A stretch of DNA of 64,000 nt from Bacteroidia bacterium (GTDB lineage Bacteria; Bacteroidota; Bacteroidia; Bacteroidales; CAJPTX01), in contig CAJPTC010000014.1 of assembly GCA_905373475.1 (NCBI GenBank), forward strand, positions 1 through 64,000, written 5' to 3'. Below are positions 19,401-29,000 of this stretch, piece by piece (within the stretch, counting starts at the first letter, position 1; every line of letters starts with the position of its first letter). The notes beneath the pieces were generated by a model, which saw only the letters and a program-made list of their open reading frames with translations, did not search any database and was not told the origin of the DNA. The translations under genes were made by a program, and so were the position numbers.

Positions 19401-22400
19401 ACAGATATTCAGTATTCGGGTATAGAAGTCCCTCGAAATCAAAATTCCACTTAGGCAATGCACTTCCGTACTCCATAGTAGCATCTTTTAACTTAATAGT
19501 AAGCGCAGCAGGAGTCACTTCCACTTCGCGTCTTACATCTGCTGCCGCACTATATGGTGCAGTGCCTTTTTGGCTTGCTACTATAAAGGTAGTTCCAACA
19601 CCCGAAGTACGTAATTTACCATCAGCATCTATTGTAACGATAGCAGGATTTTCCGATGTATACGATATTGGCAGCCCCGAACTCACGGTAGCATCTAGTG
19701 CAATGGCGGCATTGGTAAATGTATGCGTAAGCTTCGTTGTAGACCAAGAAATGGTCTGCGCCATTCCGAGCTGTATGGTATAGAACTTTTCATCGCGCGC
19801 ATTTTGAGCCAGTACACGGAATGTACGAGGTTTTGTAAGATCTACTTTGTACGGCGCATTGAGCATTACTTCGGTAGTTCCATCAAATATCTTCGCATTA
19901 GCCGATAACTCTTTGAAAGTAATATTGATTTCTTTCGGATCAATTGGCTGTGCGTCATCTGCATTAGCAACATTACACACAATGTTTTGCCTAGGATTCG
20001 GTAACTCGACGTCCTCTCTCAAACGAGGATTGTCCGTCTTATTCAATGCCAAATTCACAAGATCGCAAGCTGCTGAGAGATCACTAACCAATTTAACTCT
20101 TACCTTCTGTTCTACCGTCTTACCGAACAAATCATTACGTTTTGCCACAAATTCTAGGGTATGATCGGAAGCGCTGAAATCATACTCACGCTCGTCAGTA
20201 TGAGGTGTAGCATTCTGCGAGATAAGCACATTTCCCCAGTCCGTATCAAATTTAACCTTCATTTTGGTTAAGTCGGTAATAGAACTTGCAATTTTCACTT
20301 CCAGTAGATCTTTTTCGGTATACTGTGCGGGCAGTACCTGCCCTGCCACTTTTACTTGCTTTACAAGACGTATAGGCTGCCAGAGCTCCTCACTCGGACG
20401 TTGTCCTGCCATATAAAGGAAATGCTTTGTTCCCGATGCTGTAGCTCTGCCCTGCCCTTCTGTAAATAAGAACTCTGCAACGCAATTTTGTTCCAATTCC
20501 CCAGAGCTATTGCGTACACTCTTATACTTGTTCGCATTGATGTCGGCAGGTATACGCACCGTATTCCAAAAACGCAGCATGGCAGTCTCACCTTTAAGTG
20601 TACGGCTCATGAGCAGATAAGGCATCTCAAAACCATCTCGCCCTTGCGAAGTCATTGTTATCTTCTCGCCATCGATATATACACTCACTGTTGTACTAAC
20701 AGCACCAAAATAACCTTTCAGCTTACTCAAGGTAACAGCTATATGTTGCCACTGACCAGGTTTTATCACAGGCTGAGCGCTTAGCAATTGTTGCTTTTCG
20801 CCTATTTGGACATAAAGAGTATTGTCGGGCAAAGAAGGTACATCTGCAATGGATGCTACCCAAATGGAGGGTGCTATGATTAAGTTCGCTTTTTGTGGCT
20901 TATCCAACTTCCACCACCCCTCTATAGTTATGTTCTCTTGGAAGTCCTTATCTATCGATGTTAGTCCCAGATACTCCTCTTTCGTACCATTGGAAGCGAT
21001 AGAATACAGTTTATCTGTTGCAGGTGCAATATGATATACAGAACGTTTCAGTTTATTGTTCTTATCATCCGCATCTTCGCTGTCGAGCAGAAACTCAAAC
21101 ACGTGACGTCCTATTCTACTCAAATCTGCTTTTGTATCAAAAGCAACAACAACCTCACCACCGTGCGGTTCTATTGCTTGTGCAAATTCCTGTACCACTG
21201 GGGTAGCACCATCTTTCGAGTACTGCAATTTTACTTTTCCAACTGGTGCAAGCCCATTGTTGCGTAAACGCACTTTTACTTGAGCATCAGCTGGCAGATT
21301 CGTCCCTGAAGCAATACCCTCGAGTGCCACAATAGCGATATCATTTTCTAACGGACTGACTCCTTCTTTCACTTCTGCCGTAAAGTCAAATACCTGTCCC
21401 CACTCAATCTCATTTCCTGCCTTATATTGGGCATACCCCCCGTCGTCCGCCACCATAAAGCGCATTCGATGTTCTCCTAACTTAAGGTCGGGCACTTTAC
21501 TTAGATCTATTTCAAGCCAATAGGATTCCTGCTTCTCCACTAGGTTTATTTCGTAACCTTCGGGAGCAGCATCTACTAGCTCGTTGTTATCATCCAAGTT
21601 AATCCAAGCGCGAATTTTTGCGGGAAGCATCCTTCTTACAGGTGCCTGCGAGAGCTTTAGTTCAAAAGCATTCTTACTTGTAGAAAAGAGCGTTAGCTTC
21701 TTACCCATATCATAACTAATGGCAGTCGTTGTCGGGCAATTGATTGGCTTTTCTCCCAACGGTATAATTTGTTTTATATACAATCTGCTCGGACGTCGAA
21801 CTGTCCCAGAATGCCAGAGTGGGTCATGCTCTATCTTTATTGTCTGCTCATTGTCACTGATGTCACCATCCTTAGGTAACTGTGCATGCACCTGCATACT
21901 CATAGGGGGTGCAACATCTACCTCGTCGGGGAATATAAACTCCGTCGTACTGTTAGAGGTCAACGTAGGGATTGTGTATGTATGAGTCTTTATCCCCAAT
22001 GTCGCAACAAGCTTCACTTGATGGAATGGGATTGATGTTAGGTTTTTAATGGTTGCCACAAGCTTCCGATGCGTAGCATCCTTACCCTCTGCTTCTGCAA
22101 GCGAGACCAATTCCCACTGATTTGTCATCTGTATTTCGCGCACTTCCGCATCCCAACCTTCGCCTAGTTGTTTGCTACCACTTACAAAACGGAAAGTAAT
22201 GCCACCATTTTTTGCCTCTGAGAGAACAATCTTTGGTGATGTGCTCGTCCCCGACAGTATCGTAGTGGGTGTTGCAGCCACTATACCCTTCGCCAGATCG
22301 TCAGAGATATCACCTGTGTAAATGGCAAGCTGATCCGATTTCCCAAAATCATAGCTCTTAAAAGTTACTTGTAGCAATTTATCTGGTGACGAAGGAAGAA

Positions 22401-25400
22401 GTTGTAAAACCGCCTCATCATCAGCGGGATAACCTTCCAGATGCCCTCCATTATCAACGAATGTTTGTACACCACGGACTTCCTTTTTTTCGTAGGGGAC
22501 TTCTGGAAGATCCATTATACCTAGGAACTTAACCATTTTGGTCTTTGGCATACGAATTACATTACCTAAGTTGTAGACTTCGAGCTCTTTCGTATTGTTA
22601 CGCGGATTCACGTCGTCTTGCACATCTACTTCAACCTTTACATTGAATTTTCGAGCAGTTTCACTTGAGAAATCATGTATTACCTTAATTTCGCGATCTT
22701 CAAAAGGCAACATGTCAGTTAGCACTTGTGAAAATACCAACTCATCATCTACCCGTACTGTGAAGGGAACGCTCGGTAATTGTACCGCCGAGTTATTTTT
22801 CACCTTGAAACGGATCGTTTCCTCGGTCATATTCTCTTTTGGAGCAATTTTCGATAGCCCATACGTCAGTACATCTTTTTGTTCATCACCTTCCATCAGG
22901 CGGTAGTAAACCACAAGAAGTGCATTCTTACGCTCTTGGAGCGCCGTTTCCAATTTTAGGTTTATACGTTGCCCCACATATCGGCTAACATCCCATGTAT
23001 AGGTGTGCTCATCACCATCGCCAGAGATTTGTTTACGATTTAAAACATCAGGATACTCCTGCCCATCAACCAAAAGACGTAGCATTGTCCCATTTTCGAC
23101 ATCGGAAACTAGCGTTAATGCATAAACTACAAAATGAAGCTTCGTGCCAGGAGCGATCTTCGTAAGATCAAGCTGGCAAATTTCTACGCTTGCACAGTTG
23201 TTTTTCTTATCAAAGGGAGCAGACCAATTCGGTTCTCTTGTACGTCCTTGCCAAAGCATCATATTAGCGCCGATCGGAAATCCTAAACTCGGATAAGCAT
23301 GTGTACTCTGAGCAGAGACATTTGGTCCTGTCGTGATGGATGCATATTGCATCGGCCAATCGATGAAATGCTCTGTATAGGGTAGAGCTGCCTTTGAAAG
23401 TACTAGTGCACGACTTGCTTTAGCCAGAACCCCTTTGCTTCGTGCGCCTTTTACCCCATTGCTACTGATTGCACGGACAGCATATATGTTACGTTCGTCT
23501 TTAATTGCCGTTGCAGGCAACGCAAAGTTGGGTGTCGGAACTGTAGAAATGACCTCGAACTTTTCGGTTTCCATATTTGCCCGCAAAACTTCATATTGCG
23601 TAGCACTTGGAATCACATCCCAGACCAGAGACCAATTCTCGGCAGTACAAGCCTTATCATCTAGACGAACATTTTTAACCTGAGGCATTATTGAGAACGG
23701 TGCCGACATCTGAAGTACGCCCCCAGCCTCGTCTGTTACTCGTAACATAGCCAAGTTCGTAGCGGGCGCATCGGCTGGCAGAGTAAACTTCGCACAATTG
23801 TTGTACTTCCCTAATATACTATAAGAATTGCCATTGTCATACGACAATTCGACGCGCAAGCTCCCCGTAAGATTAGCTGTTTTCAAAAAGACTTCTTCGC
23901 TTGGCTCGTAGATTTCATTAGGTAATGGCGAAGTAAATTCAGGAGTCTTCGTATCGAAATACCAAACAATTGCAAATGGCTGTTTATCGCCCTGTTTTAC
24001 ACTCCCCGAAATATGCACTACATAATCGCCTGCATCTGGCGCGCTTACTGACACCTGCTCAAGCGGATCGTAGGCGTTCTTCTTATCTTGTACTGCATTT
24101 TCTTCAGGTAAAGCGGGAGTCAACGTCCAAGGAAAAAGATTTTTACCATTAGGTGTCGTAAGTGTCAAATCAATGTCATTCACCAACGGACACTCGCCTA
24201 CAGCGTAGTTTTTCATAACAACAGGATCGTTCCAACAGAGCATAACTCGTAATTCTTTTACCCCAGCAGGCACCGAAATTTGAAAATCCCTTGACTGCCC
24301 ATCAGTGAGTTCGTCGAGTTTATACCAATTGTGCTCCAGCACTTCGGCAGCTGCCACTGCATTAACTATACCATAACCATACTGATAGTCAGGACCAGGA
24401 CGCCCTGCATCAGTAGCTGTATTTGCTATCAATGCTTTCAAAAAATAATTGTAGGGCAATGCTCCTCCATTCAACTGCTTGAAACGTTGCGTGAGCAAAG
24501 CCAAATGACCTGTTACCATAGGACAGGCCATAGAGGTACCCGACATTTCATCATACGTTTGTTCATCCACAGTAGAATATACATTGTTACCAAATGCTGC
24601 CACTGTGGGATACATCCGACCGTCTTTAAGCGGGCCATAGCTCGTGAAAGAAGTCGCCTTGCCACGGCTATCAACGGCACCTACGGTGATTACATTCTTA
24701 CTGAACTTTGTCGTAGAGCCATAAATTAAATTGCACTGTCCTTGATTGTTGCCTGCTGCAAAAACATGTGTTAACTCTGGGACAGCATAAGCCAAATAAT
24801 CTAACTCTGGTTTTCCGAACAACGTGTAGGTTAAAAGATGCTGAAAGCGACACAAAGACTTCATCTGTGCCCCGTACGAGTTTGAAGTAAGAGAAATGTT
24901 GTGTTGCTCAAAAACTTCAAGCATTTCTGTAGCTTCATTCTTTTGGTTGGAGTTTTTGTTAAAATTGCTTGTCCAGACTTCTACGTCAGATGCCATCCCT
25001 TTTGCACGTTCGTCGAGCAAACCACTACCTGCAATTGTTCCCGTAACATGCATACCGTGCGCACCACTGGATGCTATTGCCGATTCAAACTCGAGGCGAT
25101 GTACGCGTTTTCCATAGTCAACATGATCGCCAACATTGGCATCCCACACACCTACTCTAACCCCTTTGCCCGTAAGAGCACGTCCGTATTCTGTTGTAGG
25201 AATACGCAAAACACGAGCACCGCTGAGACGAGCTCCAATATTATTTTCCAATTCTTGTGGTGGCGCACTCCAAGTAAGCATAGCTACACATTCCTCATCG
25301 GCAAGCTTTACAAGCGCACTGGTACTACCTTGTACTTTGACCGAATGAAAAAATTCTGACGGAAAACTGTAAACTATTCCACTTGCCTCCAGCATACGTT

Positions 25401-25863
25401 GAACAGCTGCCCACCTTACCGAGGGAAACCATGTGAGCGACATCTGTAACTGCTCGTTTACTTGAACCCATTCTGGCGGCGTATTCTGCAACAAGCCCAC
25501 AGGAAGTTTCCACTCAGCATGAAGCGGCGATACGCTTCTAAGCCCCGAACCCACAAAGTCGCTCGGACGGCTACCTGGCTTCACGGTGGCATAGTAGGCA
25601 TTACTACCCACGTAGTCGCCTAACTCTATTCCGTATTTTGCAAGTATTTGCTGCGAAGGCTTACTAGCTTCAAACTGAACTAATACGTTAAGTTTCTCGC
25701 CTAGTGGGATGCCCAATTCTAGGCTAGACGTTTTGCGTCCACGCACACCTCCGTGTACATTAGCCTCCAAATAGACCTCCCGCTCTCCGAAACGAATAGG
25801 GGCTTGTGCATAGAGCCACGTGCCTACACACAAAAGGAGTAATGAAAATAAGACTCGCCTCAT
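16423..25863 (-). CDS. Giant S8 (subtilisin-like) protease-adhesin with T9SS type A tail, paralog 1
   Basis: A 3,146-residue secreted protein. A signal peptide (ends WLYAQ, residue 20) and an N-terminal pro-region lead to an S8 domain (about 230-505) with all catalytic residues present: Asp241 (GVWDANV), His269 (GAHGMHVTGT), oxyanion Asn372 (AAGNNQG) and Ser444 (SGTSMACP). Then come a P-domain-like region (about 510-630), Fn3-like and CARDB-like modules, a CUB-like module, a LamG-like domain (about 1640-1820), an MBG-type region (about 2040-2210), a carboxypeptidase-regulatory-like module, divergent InlB-type repeats, a MAM/cleaved-adhesin-like domain (about 2435-2595), three 82-residue repeats, and a type A sorting domain with VAPNPF and YDLLNAQG motifs. 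It should be secreted by the T9SS and anchored at the surface. Substrate unknown. Domain names beyond S8 and the tail are approximate. Confidence 0.9.
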   Translation of the reverse strand: MRRVLFSLLLLCVGTWLYAQAPIRFGEREVYLEANVHGGVRGRKTSSLELGIPLGEKLNVLVQFEASKPSQQILAKYGIELGDYVGSNAYYATVKPGSRPSDFVGSGLRSVSPLHAEWKLPVGLLQNTPPEWVQVNEQLQMSLTWFPSVRWAAVQRMLEASGIVYSFPSEFFHSVKVQGSTSALVKLADEECVAMLTWSAPPQELENNIGARLSGARVLRIPTTEYGRALTGKGVRVGVWDANVGDHVDYGKRVHRLEFESAIASSGAHGMHVTGTIAGSGLLDERAKGMASDVEVWTSNFNKNSNQKNEATEMLEVFEQHNISLTSNSYGAQMKSLCRFQHLLTYTLFGKPELDYLAYAVPELTHVFAAGNNQGQCNLIYGSTTKFSKNVITVGAVDSRGKATSFTSYGPLKDGRMYPTVAAFGNNVYSTVDEQTYDEMSGTSMACPMVTGHLALLTQRFKQLNGGALPYNYFLKALIANTATDAGRPGPDYQYGYGIVNAVAAAEVLEHNWYKLDELTDGQSRDFQISVPAGVKELRVMLCWNDPVVMKNYAVGECPLVNDIDLTLTTPNGKNLFPWTLTPALPEENAVQDKKNAYDPLEQVSVSAPDAGDYVVHISGSVKQGDKQPFAIVWYFDTKTPEFTSPLPNEIYEPSEEVFLKTANLTGSLRVELSYDNGNSYSILGKYNNCAKFTLPADAPATNLAMLRVTDEAGGVLQMSAPFSIMPQVKNVRLDDKACTAENWSLVWDVIPSATQYEVLRANMETEKFEVISTVPTPNFALPATAIKDERNIYAVRAISSNGVKGARSKGVLAKASRALVLSKAALPYTEHFIDWPMQYASITTGPNVSAQSTHAYPSLGFPIGANMMLWQGRTREPNWSAPFDKKNNCASVEICQLDLTKIAPGTKLHFVVYALTLVSDVENGTMLRLLVDGQEYPDVLNRKQISGDGDEHTYTWDVSRYVGQRINLKLETALQERKNALLVVYYRLMEGDEQKDVLTYGLSKIAPKENMTEETIRFKVKNNSAVQLPSVPFTVRVDDELVFSQVLTDMLPFEDREIKVIHDFSSETARKFNVKVEVDVQDDVNPRNNTKELEVYNLGNVIRMPKTKMVKFLGIMDLPEVPYEKKEVRGVQTFVDNGGHLEGYPADDEAVLQLLPSSPDKLLQVTFKSYDFGKSDQLAIYTGDISDDLAKGIVAATPTTILSGTSTSPKIVLSEAKNGGITFRFVSGSKQLGEGWDAEVREIQMTNQWELVSLAEAEGKDATHRKLVATIKNLTSIPFHQVKLVATLGIKTHTYTIPTLTSNSTTEFIFPDEVDVAPPMSMQVHAQLPKDGDISDNEQTIKIEHDPLWHSGTVRRPSRLYIKQIIPLGEKPINCPTTTAISYDMGKKLTLFSTSKNAFELKLSQAPVRRMLPAKIRAWINLDDNNELVDAAPEGYEINLVEKQESYWLEIDLSKVPDLKLGEHRMRFMVADDGGYAQYKAGNEIEWGQVFDFTAEVKEGVSPLENDIAIVALEGIASGTNLPADAQVKVRLRNNGLAPVGKVKLQYSKDGATPVVQEFAQAIEPHGGEVVVAFDTKADLSRIGRHVFEFLLDSEDADDKNNKLKRSVYHIAPATDKLYSIASNGTKEEYLGLTSIDKDFQENITIEGWWKLDKPQKANLIIAPSIWVASIADVPSLPDNTLYVQIGEKQQLLSAQPVIKPGQWQHIAVTLSKLKGYFGAVSTTVSVYIDGEKITMTSQGRDGFEMPYLLMSRTLKGETAMLRFWNTVRIPADINANKYKSVRNSSGELEQNCVAEFLFTEGQGRATASGTKHFLYMAGQRPSEELWQPIRLVKQVKVAGQVLPAQYTEKDLLEVKIASSITDLTKMKVKFDTDWGNVLISQNATPHTDEREYDFSASDHTLEFVAKRNDLFGKTVEQKVRVKLVSDLSAACDLVNLALNKTDNPRLREDVELPNPRQNIVCNVANADDAQPIDPKEINITFKELSANAKIFDGTTEVMLNAPYKVDLTKPRTFRVLAQNARDEKFYTIQLGMAQTISWSTTKLTHTFTNAAIALDATVSSGLPISYTSENPAIVTIDADGKLRTSGVGTTFIVASQKGTAPYSAAADVRREVEVTPAALTIKLKDATMEYGSALPKWNFDFEGLLYPNTEYLFDTEYEVLTKDNSVWNESMPPLTPGDYEVRAKDYTNPYRLNNYTVTRTKGTLRVTDAVSTHTFTLHVKDEGGAPLDQVVLQLGKWQLKTNAQGEYTSKLTPGNYRLVAKKEGYTTEQKEFVISDADVTLEVTLAQLRYTLKYHADAHSVILGKTEQKVAAGYDGQAVTAVSLAPNYRFKRWTDDNTEKTRHDVNVQADKEVTAEFEEVTYTLTYRVSEGGEFEVGSVPVQTVPYGASGTEVKVKAKAGYIFSGWSDGNKDLARTDASVHGDLEVTALFMKPYLLAWSENFDFGLEKLEDWDVDLPKQGIRWTVHPKSDVPNQPNKGFVVMVDTRKKSALYNGCIYSPWLSLEGRPDQASVVITFKRYQKRGRNSHHTLEYAIDDANWVQAMELGMEMGFDERYELAKEKLVGHKYLRFRWRLNSLSLDEFLAIDDILIKFAPAPTDQEMLTYVAGEHGAIKEVGKDEKTKQLVLKTTKGTPAAEVEAVPDDGYDFAGWSDGHVTATRSDAEYLTVQATFKPKEKVMVTVAYIAQEGRGTIEGSSLQVLEENSSTTIVIARAQKGYRFVKWSDDKIEALRSDIAKATVTYEAQFEPIYTLTYEAGAGGTIRGEAIQTVEAGGSGSEVEAVPDNGYRFAKWDDGIMTAKRTETNVQASKVYTAQFEADVKTFAVTLKKEGEGELKVTGIEESKLNAVPEGIELTAVATPAKGWKLKSLTAGSQDILSDGKFTVTADVEVKAVFEKEGAPQPTTFAVTLKKEGEGELKVTGIEESKLNAVPEGTELTAVAMPAKGWKLKSLTAGTQDISADGKFTVTADVEVKAVFEKEGAPQPTTFAVTLKKDGEGELKVTGIEEAKLNAVPEGTELTAVATPKTGWKLKSLTAGTQDILADGKFTVIANVEVKAVFKKTTAVDDAIFANVLVAPNPFIAQLRLVCNGAMGRYDLLNAQGVVVRSGNMDGNEVMIETTALTSGLYLLRLTAESGATKVVTVVKE
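16687..17425 (-). repeat. Three tandem 246-bp (82-residue) coding repeats in S8 paralog 1
   Basis: The marker AAACACWGCC begins at 16687, 16933 and 17179, an exact spacing of 246 bases. Each unit encodes a module with the wording VTLKKEGEGELKVTGI, NAVPEGTELTAVA and GWKLKSLTAG. The third unit ends near 17400, where the sequence changes into the InlB-type repeats. Differences between units are mostly single bases, which points to recent expansion or conversion. Confidence 0.9.
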
Positions 25864-25987
25864 CTGTTCTCTATATTGTTAATTGATGAATCACATATCC
25901 AAGTTAAGGCTTTTTCATCAAAATAGACGCAATATTTTTATCAAGAACATTATGCCGCATTAGTGCACTTCTATCTTGGCGCATGCA

Positions 25988-26020
25988 AAAACGGGCACTG
26001 CCCAAAGGCAGTACCCGTTA
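25988..26020 (-). terminator. Rho-independent terminator after the second S8 protease gene
   Basis: On the minus strand ACGGGTACTGCC and GGCAGTGCCCGT pair around TTTG and run into TTTTT. It separates the two tandem protease genes, so each is transcribed alone. Confidence 0.88.
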
Positions 26021-26076
26021 CGCTTAATTGACCTTTATTAGCGGCGTGCCATGGCGCGCCGCTACATTGCGGAGAA

Positions 26077-29000
26077 TTATTGTTTTACAACACAATACGT
26101 CTTCGTTGCACCATTTTCGGCAGTAAGACGCAAGAGGTAGAGACCCGAGGTAAGATCGCTTGTTTCAATCAATACCTCATTGCCATCCATATTGCCACTA
26201 CGTACCACCACACCCTGTGCATTGAGTAAGTCATAACGCCCCATTGCACCGTTGCATACCAAACGAAGCTGTGCGATAAACGGATTAGGCGCTACAAGCA
26301 CATTAGCCAATACAGCGTCTTCAACAGAAGTAGTCTTCACAAACACTGCCTTCACCTCAATATCAGCGGTTACAGTAAACTTACCGTCTGCCGAGATGTC
26401 CTGTGTACCCGCCGTCAAACTCTTAAGCTTCCAACCAGTCGCAGGAGTTGCCACTGCCGTGAGTTCTGTACCTGCAGGAACGGCTTGTAACTGCTCAGCT
26501 GTATGAGCCTTAATGGAGAGTTCGCCTTGACCTTCTACCGCTGCAAGCGTTACAACAAACGTCTGCGGTTGCGGAGCGTTCTCTTCTACAAACACTGCCT
26601 TCACTTCAACATCTGCGGTTACTGTAAACTTACCGTCTGACGAGATGTCCTGTGTACCTGCCGTAAGGCTCTTCAACTTCCAACCCTTTGCAGGCGTTGC
26701 TACTGCCGTGAGTTCAGTGCCTTCGGGAACGGCATTCAGTTTAGCTTCTTCAATGCCCGTTACCTTCAGTTCTCCTTCGCCGTCATGCTTAAGTGTTACG
26801 GCGAATGTTGTGGGTTGCGGAGCACCCTCTTTCACAAACACTGCCTTTATCTCGATATCCGCGGTTACTGTAAACTTGCCGTCAGCCGAGATGTCCTGTG
26901 TACCCGCCGTCAAGCTCTTCAACTTCCAACCCGTCGCAGGCGTTGCTACTGCTGTGAGCTCAGTACCTTCGGGAACGGCATTTAGTTTGCTTTCTTCTAT
27001 ACCCGTTATCTTCAGCTCTCCTTCGCCGTCATGCTTAAGTGTTACGGCATACGTCTTAGGTTGCGGAGCACCTTCTTTTTCAAACACTGCCTTTACCTCA
27101 ACATTGGCGGTTACTGTGAACTTACCGTCTGACGAGATGTCCTGTGTACCTGCCGTAAGGCTCTTCAACTTCCAACCCTTTGCAGGCGTTGCTACTGCCG
27201 TGAGTTCAGTGCCTTCGGGAACGGCATTCAGTTTAGCTTCTTCAATGCCCGTTACCTTCAGTTCTCCTTCGCCTTCTTTCGTAAGTGTTACGGCATACGT
27301 AGGAATTGCTTCAAACTCAGCTTTGTACGTTTTGTTTTCTGTTACATTGGCATCCGTACGCCTAGCCTCTTTTTTACCATCGTCCCATTTTACGAAACGG
27401 TAACCTTCGTTAGCTATGGCAGTTACCGCTGTTCCGCTACCGCCAGCATCCACTGTCTGCGTAGCATCGCCCTCTATTGTACCGTGATCGCCTGCGATAT
27501 ACTTTAATGTAAAAGTGCGAATAAACTCGGCTTTGTACGTCTTCGTGGCTTGTACATTGGTTTCGGTACGCTTAGCCTCTTTTTTATCATCGTCCCATTT
27601 TACGAAACGATAGCCATTATCTGGCACTGCTTCCACCTCTGTACCAGAGCCACCTGCAAAAACGTTCTGCGTTGCTTCGCCCTTTATTGTGCCATGCTCG
27701 CCTGCCTCGTACGTTAAAGTAAAGACTTGAGCAAACTCGGCAGTATAGATTTTGTTCTCAGTACCTACCACGTCGGTTCTCGGATTGTCAGTCCTACCGT
27801 CATTCCACTGCTTAAAGGAGTATCCTGTGTTCGCCTCTGCTGTAACGTTTGCCGTCTCTTCGCCCACAGCTAACATTTGGATAGGCTGTCCCACAATCTT
27901 CCCATTTGCTCCTGCTGTGTACTGAATCGTGTACTTCGGTTTGGGTATAGCCTCGAAAATAGCCTCTACTCGGACAGCAGTATTGTCCTTACGCTTTTCG
28001 GTCAATACGTCATCAGACCACTTAACAAACTTGTACCCGTCGTCAGGAACAGCAATTACCTCCGAACCATCAGTACCCGTCGTCGTCGTAAATCTCAGAC
28101 TCTTCACTTTGCTCGTCTCACCCGTCTTTTGTAGCATGCCATTTTCTCCTGCAAAGTATTGCAATACTACTTCGTTCGCTGGTTCAGGATCATACTTGAC
28201 CGAAATATTATCTATCGCCAAGTAGGATCTAAACACATTCGTGTTAGTAAATACCCAACGGAAGCGTAAATACCTGTGTGAAGCTAGTTTTGTAACATCC
28301 AAAACATAGTTCTCAGGAGCAGAGCCTCCATAATTAACAGGTCGCGCGTTTTGCCACTCTCCATCTTCAAAGCAGTATTCTAGCCTTGCTCTGTAGCCAC
28401 CCGAGGATACATAGCGATTGTACCAAATAGTAACCTTAGCAGCAGGATCTCTGCCTTCAAGCGATAACCACGGCGTAGCTACCCATACATCCTTGTAACG
28501 CGGTTTCTCTTTCTCAAAGCTCGGAACAATACCCACAGCATTCCCCACGGGTGTAGGAAGCGTTGTTATAGTCGATAGTGGCATTACATACCACCCAAGC
28601 CCTTGTGCTGGCTTATCAAACTCCCATCCATCAATGCTAGCAGAACCTAGTTCAAAATTCTCTGTCCACGCTATCTGTAAAGGTTTGAAAAATAAAGCTT
28701 TTACAGAAATATCCGCACGAACATTCATGTCCGTACGTGTTGCTGTTTTCACACCATCAGACCAGCCAATAAAGATATAGCCTTCCTTCGCCTTTACCGT
28801 AACAGCAGCCCCATCTGTACCAGGTACTACTTGTTGCGTAGCAACGGTAGTAACAGGATCGAATTCGCCTCCTTCTCCCACTTCGTAAGTGAGCGTGTAA
28901 GTGAATGTCTCAAAAAGAGCTTTTACCGTCTTGTCGCCTATTACTGCTCTGTCCACACGCACAGGATTCGTATTATCATCGTCCCATTTCACAAAGCGAT

